A stretch of 64,000 bases of DNA from Erythrobacter sp. QSSC1-22B (GCF_001678665.1 NZ_LZRP01000008.1:62001-126000); one strand, 5' to 3'; positions 37,676 through 46,985 are shown, counted from the first letter of the stretch. Translations and numbers: made by a program. Notes: generated by a model from the letters alone, not told the origin.

Positions 37676-38860
37676 CTAGCGCTCGATCCCGGCGGCGAAA
37701 TCGCGCAACATGTGCTTGGCGATCTGGAGCTGGAGGATCTGCGTGGTGCCTTCGTAGATGCGATAGATCCGGGCATCGCGGAAGAACCGCTCGGCATCGT
37801 ATTCGGCGAGATAGCCCGCGCCGCCGTAGATCTGGACCACCCGGTCGACCACCCGGCCGCACATCTCGCTGGCGAAGACCTTGAAGGCTGCGGCCTTGCG
37901 GATGACGTTCTCGCCGCGGTCGGCGCGCGCGGTGACATCGGTCATCATGCATTCGGCGGCGTAGATCTCGGTCTCGCTCTCGGCGAGCATCTGCTGGATC
38001 AGCTGGAAATTGGCGATGGGTTCGCCGAAAGCCTTGCGCTCGGTGGCGTATTTGAGCGCCGAATCGAGCGCGCGGCGGGCGTAGCCGGTCGAGGCGGCGC
38101 CCACTGAAATGCGCCCGTTGTCAAGGCTCATCATCGCGAAGCGGAAACCCTGGCCGGTCTCTTCGCCGAGCAGCGCATCGCCGGGCACATGGACATCGTC
38201 GAGCATGATATCGGCGATATGGCTGCCAGCCTGTCCCATCTTCTTGTCGGGGCTGCCGACCGACATTCCCGGCGTGTCCATCGGCACGATGAAGGCGCTG
38301 ACATGCGCGTTCTTGGGCATCGCGTCCTTCTCGGTGCGCGCCATGATCAGCGCGACATCGGCATGCGGGGCGTTGGTGATGTAGCGCTTGGAGCCGTTGA
38401 TGATCCAGCCATTGCCGTCCGGATCGGGCCGTGCGGTGGTCTGCATGGCAGCACTGTCGCTACCCGATCCCGGCTCGGTCAGCCCGAAACAGGCGATCTT
38501 GCCCTCGGCGAGCTGGGGCCACCATTCGGCCTGCTGCGCCGGCGTGCCGCCGTTCTTGAGCGCCGAATTGAACATTCCGATGTTGATCGAGAAGATCGAG
38601 CGATAGGCGGGAGCCGCATAGCTCATCGCCTTGACCGTCCGCGCGTATTGCGTGGTGTTGAGCCCCGCGCCGCCATGGTCCTCGGGGATCGAGAGCCCGA
38701 ACAGCCCCATGTCCTTCATCTCGGTGAGGATATCCTCGGGGATGCGATCGTTCTCGATCATCTCGCGCTCGGCGGGGATCAACCGTTCGCGGACATAGCG
38801 TTCGAGCTGGTCGTGGAACTGTTCGAAGGTATCCGGATCCATTCCGGGATTCATGGTCAT
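37676..38860 (-). CDS. Acyl-CoA dehydrogenase
   Basis: The 394-residue FAD enzyme has ACFGLTEPGSGSD for flavin and substrate binding, SVGSPDKKMGQAGSHIADI, and the catalytic Glu in RIYEGTTQILQLQIAKHML. It removes two hydrogens from an acyl-CoA and passes electrons to ETF. Chain-length specificity cannot be read. The ATG at 38858-38860 overlaps the preceding lipoprotein stop as ATGA, placing it firmly in the operon. Confidence 0.93.
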   Translation of the reverse strand: MTMNPGMDPDTFEQFHDQLERYVRERLIPAEREMIENDRIPEDILTEMKDMGLFGLSIPEDHGGAGLNTTQYARTVKAMSYAAPAYRSIFSINIGMFNSALKNGGTPAQQAEWWPQLAEGKIACFGLTEPGSGSDSAAMQTTARPDPDGNGWIINGSKRYITNAPHADVALIMARTEKDAMPKNAHVSAFIVPMDTPGMSVGSPDKKMGQAGSHIADIMLDDVHVPGDALLGEETGQGFRFAMMSLDNGRISVGAASTGYARRALDSALKYATERKAFGEPIANFQLIQQMLAESETEIYAAECMMTDVTARADRGENVIRKAAAFKVFASEMCGRVVDRVVQIYGGAGYLAEYDAERFFRDARIYRIYEGTTQILQLQIAKHMLRDFAAGIER

Positions 38861-39111
38861 TCGTCTTCCCCCTCGGGTGCGGGTGCGGGTGCGGGTACGG
38901 GTTCGGCGGCGGGTTCGGTCGCGGCGGGTGCCGGCTCCTCTGCGAGCACCTCGGCCGGGGTCTGGCGCTCGTCGATCATCGCGGCGGCTTCGTCGAGCGC
39001 GCGCGCCTCGCCCACGGTCACCCCGCCCGGGCCCGGATCATTGTCCGATGGGCCGCAGGCAGCAAGCGCCGGCATCAGCGCCAGCACGGGAACCAGGAAA
39101 GGCGCGCGCAT
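38857..39111 (-). CDS. Small proline/alanine-rich lipoprotein
   Basis: The 84-residue product has a signal peptide with lipobox LAAC (Cys19). It is followed by GPSDNDPGPGG, a short helix (EARALDEAAAMIDERQ) and a Pro-Ala-rich acidic tail encoded by a GGGTGC hexamer repeat. It overlaps the acyl-CoA dehydrogenase by 4 bases and follows another lipoprotein gene after 4 bases. No family is recognised. Confidence 0.75.
   Translation of the reverse strand: MRAPFLVPVLALMPALAACGPSDNDPGPGGVTVGEARALDEAAAMIDERQTPAEVLAEEPAPAATEPAAEPVPAPAPAPEGEDE
38875..38904. repeat. GGGTGC hexamer tandem repeat
   Basis: There are five units, the first three identical and the last two each with one change (GGGTAC, GGGTTC). 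It encodes the PAPAPA-type tail of the lipoprotein and could vary in copy number without shifting frame. Confidence 0.7.
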
Positions 39112-39115
39112 AGGC

Positions 39116-39433
39116 TTATTCTTCGATCATCGCATCGGCGGCAGCGGCGGCGTTGGCAGCAGCGTTTTCGCTCGCTTCCTCGATTTCCTGTTCCTGCGCG
39201 ACGGCGGCGGGTGCGGTGGTGCGCACGGGCTCGCTCTCGACCGTATTGGCCTGCGGATCCATGACCGGTGCTTCGTCGAGGCCTTCGAGCGCTTCGTTGG
39301 CGGGCATTTCGACCGTGTCGGCTTCGGCTTCCATCGAAGCGTCGTCGGTGTCGCCGCAGGCGGCGAGGGTCAGCGTGGCGAGGGCGGCGGCGCCCACGAG
39401 GGCGAGGCGAGTGTTCATGGGGCGGGTCTTCAT
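39116..39433 (-). CDS. Small acidic lipoprotein heading an acyl-CoA operon
   Basis: The 105-residue product has a signal peptide ending in lipobox LAAC (Cys26). A disordered acidic region with MEAEAD follows, and then an alanine-rich helix (ENAAANAAAAADAMIEE). No family is recognised. The ATG at 39431-39433 gives the complete signal peptide; the ATG at 39418 is an alternative. It is the first gene of the five-gene operon leading to the thiolase and is divergent from recQ. Confidence 0.75.
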   Translation of the reverse strand: MKTRPMNTRLALVGAAALATLTLAACGDTDDASMEAEADTVEMPANEALEGLDEAPVMDPQANTVESEPVRTTAPAAVAQEQEIEEASENAAANAAAAADAMIEE

Positions 39434-39590
39434 GGCATGTCTCCAGTCGATCGGGCGCAGCGGGATGCCGCACCGTAGCTGTGTGGCGGTGTTAATCGGT
39501 CCGGGGGGGCAGGGCCAAGGGGAAAATCTTTCCCGCTGTTGCGTCCTGGGGTCTTTCCCTTTGGCCCCCGCCTCTGGCACAGGCCTGCCG

Positions 39591-41372
39591 ATGCAGACCA
39601 GCGCCCCCACCATCGATGCCGCGCGCGGCCAATTGCGCGAGACTTTCGGCTTCGACCAGTTTCGCGGGCGCCAGGGCGAGGTGGTCGAGCGGGTGCTGGC
39701 GGGGCAGAGCACGCTGGCGGTGATGCCGACCGGCGCGGGCAAGTCGCTGACCTATCAATTGCCCGCGGTGATGCTGGAGGGGACCTGCCTTGTCATCAGC
39801 CCGCTGATCGCGCTGATGCACGACCAGCTGCGCTCGGCGCGCGCCAACGGCATCCGCGCGGCCACGCTGACCAGCGCCGATTCCGACTGGCGCGAGACCA
39901 TCGATGCGTTTCGCGCCGGTTCGCTCGACCTGCTTTATGTCGCACCCGAGCGCGCGAGCCAGCCGCAATTCCGCGACATGCTCCACGCCGCCCCGCTGAC
40001 GCTGTTCGCGATCGACGAGGCGCATTGCGTCAGCGAATGGGGCCATGATTTCCGCCCCGACTACCGCCAGTTGCGCCCGCTGATGGATGCCTTCCCGCAG
40101 GTTCCGCGGCTTGCGCTGACGGCGACCGCCGACCGCCAGACGCGCGACGATGTGCTCGCCCAGCTCGGGATTCCGGTCGAGGGGTTGGTGCTGGCGGGGT
40201 TCGACCGGCCCAATATCCGCTACACGATCGGGCATCGCGACAATCCGGTGCGGCAGTTGACGCAGGTGATGGCCGATAATCCGGGGCCGGGGATCGTATA
40301 CGTGCCCACGCGGCGCAAGACCGAGGAACTGGCGGACAAGCTGGCCGCGGCGACCGGGCGCCCGGTGCGGCCCTATCACGCGGGTCTCGAGCCCGAGCGC
40401 CGCGCCGCCAACCAGGCGGCTTTCGTGGGCAGCGAGGACATGGTCATCGTCGCCACGGTCGCTTTCGGGATGGGGATCGACAAGCCGGATGTCCGCTTCG
40501 TCGCGCATGTCGGCATCCCCAAATCGATCGAGGGCTATTACCAGGAGACCGGCCGCGCCGGGCGCGACGGCGACCCCGCGCTGGCGACGATGCTCTGGGG
40601 CGCGGGCGATTTCGCGACCGCGCGCGCGCGCCTCGAGGAAGTGCCTGCCGACCGCCGGAACGCCGAGCGGGCGCGGCTCGATGGATTGGCCGCGCTGGTC
40701 GAAACGCCGGGGTGCCGGCGCGCGCTGCTGCTGCGGCATTTCGGCGAGGACCCGCCCGCGCGCTGCGGCAATTGCGACAATTGCCTCTCGCCGCCGAAAG
40801 TGACCGATGTCACCGAACTGGCGCGCAAGCTGCTCAGCGCGGCCTATCGCACCGGGCAGAGCTTCGGCTTCGGCCATCTGCAGAAGGTGCTGACCGGCTC
40901 GGCGGACGACCGGGTCCGCCAGCGCGGGCATGATTCGCTCTCGGTGTTCGGGATCGTCGGGTCTGACGAGGCGGCGCTGCTGCAGCCGCTGTCGCGGGCG
41001 CTGCAGGCGCGCGGGGCGCTGGTCTCGACCGAGCATGGCGGGCTGGCGCTGGGCGGCGATGCTACGGCGATCCTCAAGGGCGAGCAGCCGGTGGCGATCG
41101 TGGTCACTCCCAAGAGCGCGCGGAAACGGCGCGGCGATGCCACCCCCAATCCGGTCGGCGATCCGCTGTTCGAGGCGCTGCGGGCGCTGCGCAAGGAGCT
41201 GGCGGAAGAAGCACAGGTCCCGCCCTATGTCGTGTTCCACGACGCGACCTTGCGCGAGATGGCGCAGGCGCGCCCGGGCAGCCTGGCGGCGCTCTCGCGC
41301 ATCCCCGGGGTGGGTGCGAAGAAGCTTGAAGCCTATGGCGCCCGCTTCCTGCAAGTAATCGGCGAGAACTAA
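39591..41372 (+). CDS. recQ: ATP-dependent DNA helicase RecQ
   Basis: The 593-residue 3'-5' helicase has Walker A in PTGAGKS (about 46-52), the DEAH box in AIDEAHCVSEWGHDFRPDY, motif VI ETGRAGRDG, the zinc-binding cysteines around CRRALLLRHF and CGNCDNC, an RQC winged helix and a C-terminal HRDC domain (ALRALRKELAEEAQVPPYVV). It acts in recombination and fork repair. The ATG at 39591 matches the RecQ start; an open frame upstream runs antisense to the lipoprotein gene and is not coding. Confidence 0.95.
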   Translation: MQTSAPTIDAARGQLRETFGFDQFRGRQGEVVERVLAGQSTLAVMPTGAGKSLTYQLPAVMLEGTCLVISPLIALMHDQLRSARANGIRAATLTSADSDWRETIDAFRAGSLDLLYVAPERASQPQFRDMLHAAPLTLFAIDEAHCVSEWGHDFRPDYRQLRPLMDAFPQVPRLALTATADRQTRDDVLAQLGIPVEGLVLAGFDRPNIRYTIGHRDNPVRQLTQVMADNPGPGIVYVPTRRKTEELADKLAAATGRPVRPYHAGLEPERRAANQAAFVGSEDMVIVATVAFGMGIDKPDVRFVAHVGIPKSIEGYYQETGRAGRDGDPALATMLWGAGDFATARARLEEVPADRRNAERARLDGLAALVETPGCRRALLLRHFGEDPPARCGNCDNCLSPPKVTDVTELARKLLSAAYRTGQSFGFGHLQKVLTGSADDRVRQRGHDSLSVFGIVGSDEAALLQPLSRALQARGALVSTEHGGLALGGDATAILKGEQPVAIVVTPKSARKRRGDATPNPVGDPLFEALRALRKELAEEAQVPPYVVFHDATLREMAQARPGSLAALSRIPGVGAKKLEAYGARFLQVIGEN

Positions 41373-41425
41373 TCCGCAACACGAGCGTTATCGACGCAGT
41401 AACTATTGTTGGATACCTTCGAACC

Positions 41426-42409
41426 ATGATCCTACGCCGCGCCTCCCAATGCTCGCGACCCTCGCTCTGGGCGGTGGGTGTGCTTGCGGCGCTCGCGGTG
41501 GCGGCCATTCCGGTGGCGGCTTTGCTGGCCCAGCCGGGTGCAGCACCCTTCACCATCGCCGAGAACGGCCAGGGCTTTGCCGAGTTGCAGGATGCGGTCG
41601 ATGCGATCGGTGACGGCAGCGGCACGATCCTGTTCGCGCCGGGCACCTACAACCAGTGCGCAGTGCAGGAAGCTGGCCAGATCACCTATCGCGCCCGTGA
41701 ATTCGGAACCGCCACGCTGGCCGGCGAGGCCTGTCAGGGCAAGGCGGCGCTGGTGCTCGATGGCGACGCGGCGACCGTGATCGGGCTGGTGTTTGCGGAT
41801 ATTTCCGTACCCGACCGCAACGGCGCGGGCATCCGCCTGCAGCGGGGCGCGCTCGAAGTGACGCAGAGCTGGTTCCGCGACAGCGAGCAGGGCATCCTGA
41901 CCCATGCCGGCGACGATATCCGCCTGCGGATCGACAAATCCACCTTCACCCGGCTCGGCACCTGCGAAGGCGATGGTGGCTGTGCGCATTCGATCTACAC
42001 CGGCGCGATCGCCGAAACCGCGGTGACCCGCAGCCGGTTCGAGCAGGGCACCGGCGGCCATTATCTCAAGTCGCGCGCGGCGCGCACCGTGGTCGAGGAT
42101 TCCAGCTTCGACGATGCCGGCGGGCGCGAGACCAATTACATGATCGATCTGCCCAATGGCGGGACCGGGAACATCGCGGGCAATTGGTTCGTCCAGGGGC
42201 GCGACAAGGAAAACTGGTCGGCCTTCGTCGCCGTGGGTGCGGAAGGCGCGGAGTTTTCTTCCGACGGACTGACGATCGCTGGCAACGACGCGCGGCTGGT
42301 TCCGGGCTTGCGCCGCAACACGGCTTTCGTGGCGGACTGGACCGGCGACCGGCTGCAGATCCAGGACAACACGCTGGGTGCCGGCCTGCGGGAATTCGAG
42401 CGCCGCTAG
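41426..42409 (+). CDS. Exported right-handed beta-helix protein
   Basis: The 327-residue product has an N-terminal hydrophobic segment (LWAVGVLAALAVAAIPVAAL). It is followed by short turns of parallel beta-helix (GQGFAELQDAVDAIGDGSG, GTILFAPGTYNQC, AVTRSRFEQGTGGHYLKSRA, GNIAGNWFVQGRD) of the pectate-lyase-like superfamily. Catalytic residues for a specific lyase are not evident. It may bind or cleave a polysaccharide outside the cytoplasm. It ends 9 bases from convergent ribA. Confidence 0.72.
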   Translation: MILRRASQCSRPSLWAVGVLAALAVAAIPVAALLAQPGAAPFTIAENGQGFAELQDAVDAIGDGSGTILFAPGTYNQCAVQEAGQITYRAREFGTATLAGEACQGKAALVLDGDAATVIGLVFADISVPDRNGAGIRLQRGALEVTQSWFRDSEQGILTHAGDDIRLRIDKSTFTRLGTCEGDGGCAHSIYTGAIAETAVTRSRFEQGTGGHYLKSRAARTVVEDSSFDDAGGRETNYMIDLPNGGTGNIAGNWFVQGRDKENWSAFVAVGAEGAEFSSDGLTIAGNDARLVPGLRRNTAFVADWTGDRLQIQDNTLGAGLREFERR

Positions 42410-42418
42410 AGACGCCGC

Positions 42419-43510
42419 TTAGGGCAGCAGATGCCCCGCCCGGTCGCGCTTGGTGGCGAGATAGCGGGTGTTGTGCGGATTGTCGGGCAGCGCATGCGGG
42501 ACGCGCTCGGTCACCGTGATGCCATGGGCCTCGAGCGCGGCCACCTTGGCCGGGTTGTTGGTCATCAGCCGCACGCTGTCGATCCCCAGCAGTTCCAGCA
42601 TCCGCACCGCAGTGGGAAAATCGCGCGCCTCGTCGGGCAGGCCCAGCCTGGTGTTGGCATCGACCGTGTCGAACCCCTGATCCTGCAGCCGGTAGGCGCG
42701 CAGCTTGTTGATCAGCCCGATCCCGCGCCCTTCCTGGCGCATGTAGAGCAGCACGCCCCAGCCGCCCTGCGCCGCTTCGTCGGCCATCGCGGCCAGCGCA
42801 CCGTCGAGCTGCGGCCCGCAATCGCATTTGCGGCTGGCGAGCACATCGCCGGTGAGGCACTCGGAATGCAGCCGGACCAGCGGCACGCGCCCGCCATCGC
42901 GGCGCCCGATTACCAGCGCAACATGTTCGCGCATGTCGGCGACGTTGCGAAAGGCGATGATCTGCGCATCTTCGCTCGCTGCCACCGGCAGGCTGGCGCG
43001 GGTGACGATGCGCAGCCGCGACGGATCGCTGAACGCCGCCAGATCGTCGATACCGACGCTCACCGCCTCGCCCGCGCCCTCGGGGTCGACCAGGAAGGCG
43101 GGCAGAATGCCTGCGATCCGCGCCAGCTCCAGAGCGGCGCGCGCGGCGTCCTCCCAATCGAGCGCGAGCGCCTTGAACGGCCCCTTCATCGGCGTGGCGA
43201 GATCGAGCGCCGGATCGCCCACCGCCAGTGCGGCGGGCAGGTCGAAGGGTTCGGCGCCGCGTAGCAGCACCGGCTCGCCGGGCACCGCGGCCTCGCGCTG
43301 GTTGGCGAGCTTGAGCGTGGCGGCGCGGCTGGCGGAAATCAGCATCGCGGTGCCGCGCAGCTCTTCGCCATAGGCGGTCTCGACCGGTTGCAGCAGCGGC
43401 GCCTGCCCGATCCGCACCGGCCAGCCGTGGCGCAACGCATCGACCGCCTGCGCGGCACGGCGCGCCGGGGATGGGCCGGGGAATGGGCCGGAAGAGGGCG
43501 CCGTGCTCAG
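42419..43510 (-). CDS. ribA: GTP cyclohydrolase II, probable CTG start
   Basis: The 363-residue product opens riboflavin synthesis by converting GTP to the pyrimidine precursor. The C-terminal 200 residues hold the RibA domain: VPLVRLHSECLTGDVLASRK then CDCG supplies the zinc ligands, and LLYMRQEGRGIGLINKLRAY the catalytic Arg region. The N-terminal 150 residues are an extension of a kind seen in sphingomonads, without DHBP-synthase motifs. The family N-terminus (ARRAAQAVDALRHGWP) begins too early for any ATG, GTG or TTG outside xth. A CTG at 43508-43510 overlaps the xth stop as CTGA. The canonical alternative at 43621 would overlap xth by 115 bases. Confidence 0.88.
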   Translation of the reverse strand: MSTAPSSGPFPGPSPARRAAQAVDALRHGWPVRIGQAPLLQPVETAYGEELRGTAMLISASRAATLKLANQREAAVPGEPVLLRGAEPFDLPAALAVGDPALDLATPMKGPFKALALDWEDAARAALELARIAGILPAFLVDPEGAGEAVSVGIDDLAAFSDPSRLRIVTRASLPVAASEDAQIIAFRNVADMREHVALVIGRRDGGRVPLVRLHSECLTGDVLASRKCDCGPQLDGALAAMADEAAQGGWGVLLYMRQEGRGIGLINKLRAYRLQDQGFDTVDANTRLGLPDEARDFPTAVRMLELLGIDSVRLMTNNPAKVAALEAHGITVTERVPHALPDNPHNTRYLATKRDRAGHLLP

Positions 43511-44304
43511 AGAGCGAACTTTGTCATCAGCGGGACATGGTCGCTGGGCTTCTCCCAGCCACGCGCGTCCTCGTGCACCGAATGCGCGATGGCCTGCTTC
43601 GCCAGTTCGGGGCTTGCCCACATGTGGTCGAGCCGGCGGCCGCGATCATTGGCTTGCCAGTCCTTCGCGCGATAGCTCCACCAGCTGTAATAGCGCTCGG
43701 GCGCGGCGATATGCTGGCGGCCGATATCGGCCCAGCCATGCGCATCGATGAATCGCTGTAGAGTCTCGACCTCGAGCGGGGTGTGGCTGACGACTTTCAG
43801 CAATTGCTTGTGGTTCCAGACATCGCTTTCAAGCGGGGCGACGTTGAAATCGCCGACGATCAGCGTCGGTCGGTCCACCGCATCAGCCCAGCGGGTCATG
43901 CGCTCGAAGAAATCGAGCTTCTGGCCGAATTTGACGTTCTGCTCGCGGTCGGGGATATCGCCGCCCGCGGGGACATAGACGTTCTCGACGATCATGCCCT
44001 GATGTGCGGGACCGGTCAGTTCCACCCCGACATGGCGGGCCTCGCCATTGTCCTGCCAGTCGTGGCGCGAAAAATCGCGGAACGGGATTTTCCCGACCGT
44101 CGCGACACCGTGATAGCCTTTTTGCCCGTGGACCGCGAAATGCTCGTAACCCAGCGCGCGGAAGGCGTCGTAGGGGAACTGATGTTCCTGGCATTTGATT
44201 TCCTGCAGGCACAATATGTCGGGCGCGTGCTCCTTGAGAAAGCGTCCGACGATCGGCATCCGCAGGCGGACCGAATTGATGTTCCATGTAACGATCGAGA
44301 CCAT
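43507..44304 (-). CDS. xth: Exodeoxyribonuclease III
   Basis: The 265-residue AP endonuclease/3'-exonuclease has the N-terminal WNINSVRLRMP, the metal-binding Glu in CLQEIKCQ, GDFNVAPLESDVWN, and the C-terminal RRLDHMWAS and KPSDHVPLM motifs. It processes abasic sites in base-excision repair. The stop overlaps the proposed ribA start. It is divergent from the phosphatase gene. Confidence 0.95.
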   Translation of the reverse strand: MVSIVTWNINSVRLRMPIVGRFLKEHAPDILCLQEIKCQEHQFPYDAFRALGYEHFAVHGQKGYHGVATVGKIPFRDFSRHDWQDNGEARHVGVELTGPAHQGMIVENVYVPAGGDIPDREQNVKFGQKLDFFERMTRWADAVDRPTLIVGDFNVAPLESDVWNHKQLLKVVSHTPLEVETLQRFIDAHGWADIGRQHIAAPERYYSWWSYRAKDWQANDRGRRLDHMWASPELAKQAIAHSVHEDARGWEKPSDHVPLMTKFAL

Positions 44305-44406
44305 GGCGGTCGCTTAGGCTGAGCCAGCGGGCGCGGCAAGTTTCACCGTTTCGTCGCATGGATGCTTCACGTAAGGGCGATGACGAACCCCCACAGGAGA
44401 ATTGCG

Positions 44407-45849
44407 ATGCCCTTCACCCGAGCCCTCGGCCTAACCACCGGCGTACTGGCGCTTTCGCTCGGTGGCTGCAGCGTTACGATGAACGACTACGGCGTCGCTT
44501 CCGCCACACCCTCCTCGCCCGCCTCGCCCGCCACTGCGGCAGCCGAACCGCAGCGGTCCAAGAATGTCATCCTGTTCATCGGCGACGGCATGGGCATTTC
44601 CACCATTACCGCGGCACGGATCTACGCCGGACAGAAGCTTGGCAAGCAGGGCGAAGAGCATGTGCTGCCGTTCGAGAATTTCGATAACGTCGCGCTGGTG
44701 AAGACCTACAACACCAATGCGCAGGTCCCCGACAGCGCCGGGACCGCGACCGCGATGCATTCGGGTCGAAAGACGCGGATCGGTATGCTCGGGATCGGCC
44801 CGGAGGCGAACAATGGCGATTGTCTCGCCGGAGAGCAGCATCACCTGCCGCTGCTGGGCGAGGAAGTGAAGGAGCGCGGGCTCGCGCTCGGCATCGTCAG
44901 CACGACGCGCCTGACGCACGCCACCCCGGCGTCGGTCTATGCCCGCAGCACCGATCGCAATTGGGAGGACGACACCGGCATTCCGGAGGATCAGCGAGGA
45001 TTCGGCTGTCGCGACATCGCACTTCAGTTGGCCGAGGCCGATTTCGACGTTGCGCTGGGCGGCGGCCGGTCGAGCTTCTTTGGCGATGCCAGAGGGGGGC
45101 GGCGCGGACAGACCGATGCCAACCTTCCGGCGGACTGGGCCGCACGCACCGGCGGGACCTATGTCGAGGATGCCGCTTCGCTCGCTACGGCGCCCGGCGA
45201 CCGGCCGGTCCTCGGCCTGTTTTCGGGCAGTCACATGACCTATATGGTCGATCGCCCGGCCGAGACCGCAGAGCCGACATTGACCGATCTGACCGCAGCC
45301 GCGATTGCCCGTCTCGTCAGCGATCCCGAGGGCTATTACCTGATGGTCGAGGGCGGTCGGATCGATCACGCCCACCATAGCGGTCAGGCGGGCTACGCGC
45401 TTGAGGAAACGGTCGAATTTGCCCGCGCGATTCAATACGCGATCGACAACACCGACCCCGCCGAAACGATGATCCTCGTCACCGCCGATCACAGCCATGT
45501 CTTCACGATTGCCGGCTACCCGCAGCGCGGCAACCCGATCTTGGGCCACGTGGTGCCCCCCAATGCGACGAACGAGGTCGGCGGCGAACCGACGCTCGCC
45601 GCGGATGGCAAACCCTATTCCACGCTGGGCTACGCCAACGGTCCGGGCGCAGTGACGGGTGAGCGCGCGGTCCCCGAAACGGACATCGCCGCTCGCCAGC
45701 AGGCCACCATTCCATTGGGCTCGGAAACTCATGCGGGAGAAGATGTTGCGCTCTACGCGAACGGGCCGGGGGCCCAACGAGTGCGGGGAGTGATCGAGCA
45801 GAACCTGATCTACGACATCATCCGCGCCGCCTATGGCTGGGCGGACTGA
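44407..45849 (+). CDS. Alkaline phosphatase, lipoprotein
   Basis: The 480-residue enzyme has a lipobox LGGC (Cys21) and the alkaline-phosphatase core: NVILFIGDGMGIST for metal binding, the nucleophile Ser in VPDSAGTATAMHSG, EGGRIDHAHH and VTADHSHVF. It would release phosphate from esters at the membrane surface. A linker rich in Ser, Pro and Ala (about 33-50) separates anchor and domain. AGGAGA precedes the ATG at 44407. I see no clear Pho box in the 100 bases upstream. Confidence 0.9.
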   Translation: MPFTRALGLTTGVLALSLGGCSVTMNDYGVASATPSSPASPATAAAEPQRSKNVILFIGDGMGISTITAARIYAGQKLGKQGEEHVLPFENFDNVALVKTYNTNAQVPDSAGTATAMHSGRKTRIGMLGIGPEANNGDCLAGEQHHLPLLGEEVKERGLALGIVSTTRLTHATPASVYARSTDRNWEDDTGIPEDQRGFGCRDIALQLAEADFDVALGGGRSSFFGDARGGRRGQTDANLPADWAARTGGTYVEDAASLATAPGDRPVLGLFSGSHMTYMVDRPAETAEPTLTDLTAAAIARLVSDPEGYYLMVEGGRIDHAHHSGQAGYALEETVEFARAIQYAIDNTDPAETMILVTADHSHVFTIAGYPQRGNPILGHVVPPNATNEVGGEPTLAADGKPYSTLGYANGPGAVTGERAVPETDIAARQQATIPLGSETHAGEDVALYANGPGAQRVRGVIEQNLIYDIIRAAYGWAD

Positions 45850-45860
45850 GCGGGGCAGTA

Positions 45861-45917
45861 ACGCACAAAGGAAAACCCTCGCGCCGGGGGCATTGGCACG
45901 AGGGTTCCTTTGTGCGT
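45861..45917. terminator. Large terminator-like inverted repeat
   Basis: ACGCACAAAGG pairs with CCTTTGTGCGT, and after a two-base AA bulge AACCCTCG pairs with CGAGGGTT, giving 19 bp around a 17-base loop (45882-45898). It lies 11 bases after the phosphatase stop, between convergent genes. Confidence 0.65.
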
Positions 45918-46079
45918 TCGTCACGCTAGTAAAGAGCGGCTAGTCGAAGGTCGGGCAACAGGGGGGAAACCCGTCTTCAACCGCTCCCTGTGATTAGAAA
46001 TAGACCGAATCGGATTGACCGAAAATGAACGGCGAGCCGCGTTTGGTCGCACCCAGCGCGCAATCCGCCCTCGACCCGT

Positions 46080-46733
46080 TCAGCCCGGACGACGGGACGA
46101 TTTGCGGGGGTCCGAAAAGCGGAATGCGCTGTCCGCGACCGTCGCGCCGTAGCGGTGGTTGCGCAGCCGCACGACCGTGCGGTGGTTCTGCGCATCGAGC
46201 GCGACCCAATGGGTCAGTTTCAACCCGCCGGGCGACGCCGCATCGCGATTGAAGATCAGGGTGATCACGCCGAATTCGGGGCGCTTGGGATCGCGCACTT
46301 CGACGCTCACCACATCGGGGTGATTGGTGGGCACGAGTTTGCCGAACCGCTTTACGTCGCGGTTGGGATCGAGCAGCGCGCCGAGCGGCGAATTGGCGAT
46401 CGGCCAGCGCTGGACCTGATCGACTTCGTAATCGACCAGATAGAGCGAGCTGCCGTTGGAAACGACCAGCATCTGGGCGCTCTTTTCGTACTGGAAACGG
46501 ATCTTGCCGGGACGCTTGAGCGTCAGCTCGCCGCCGATGGAGCGGCCCTGGCGGTCGGTCTGGGTAAAATCGGCCTTGAGCGTGGAGATACCGCGCAACG
46601 CGGCGACCGCCTTGTCGAGATCGCCCGCGGCGGCCTCGGCCGGAACGGGAGCAACCACCGCTGCCAGCGGCAGAGCCGCTGCGAGCGCAAGCGCCGAAAC
46701 GACGCGAATCGGGGAGGCGAAAATCGAGGACAT
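46080..46733 (-). CDS. lolA: Outer-membrane lipoprotein carrier protein LolA-like
   Basis: The 217-residue periplasmic protein has a signal peptide (VVSALALAAALPLAAVVA ending at AEA). It is followed by the LolA fold with GISTLKADFTQTDRQGRSI, LTLKRPGKIRFQYEKSA, and VSNGSSLYLVDYEVDQVQRW. LolA carries lipoproteins from the LolCDE complex to the outer membrane. This fits the many lipoproteins in the window. An ATG nine bases upstream (46742) is an alternative start. No ftsK, a frequent neighbour of lolA, is visible here. Confidence 0.9.
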   Translation of the reverse strand: MSSIFASPIRVVSALALAAALPLAAVVAPVPAEAAAGDLDKAVAALRGISTLKADFTQTDRQGRSIGGELTLKRPGKIRFQYEKSAQMLVVSNGSSLYLVDYEVDQVQRWPIANSPLGALLDPNRDVKRFGKLVPTNHPDVVSVEVRDPKRPEFGVITLIFNRDAASPGGLKLTHWVALDAQNHRTVVRLRNHRYGATVADSAFRFSDPRKSSRRPG

Positions 46734-46817
46734 GGTTATCATGCTCCGGTTATTGAGGGCGGAGCATTGAACCGTCACTGAACCCGGTGCGTTCCCGCCG
46801 TTCAGCAAGTCACAGGA

Positions 46818-46985
46818 TTACTTGATCTTGGCTTCCTTGAACTCGACATGCTTGCGCACGACGGGATCGTACTTGCGGAAGGACATCTTTTCGGTCGTGT
46901 TCCGCGGATTCTTGCGGGTCACATAGAAGAAACCCGTATCGGCGGTCGAGACGAGCTTGATCTTGACGGTTGCGGGCTTCGCCAT
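46818..46985 (-). CDS. rpmG: 50S ribosomal protein L33
   Basis: The 55-residue protein begins [19 protein letters not shown] and contains [20 protein letters not shown] followed by [16 protein letters not shown], a full-length L33. It lacks the zinc-binding cysteine pairs of the C+ form, so it is the C- (zinc-independent) type. Alternative reading frames across it are artefacts. Confidence 0.95.
   Translation of the reverse strand: MAKPATVKIKLVSTADTGFFYVTRKNPRNTTEKMSFRKYDPVVRKHVEFKEAKIK

Noticed and set aside
44305-44406. Possible Pho box before the alkaline phosphatase gene
   Set aside because: No pair of CTGTCAT-like half sites with correct spacing is visible.
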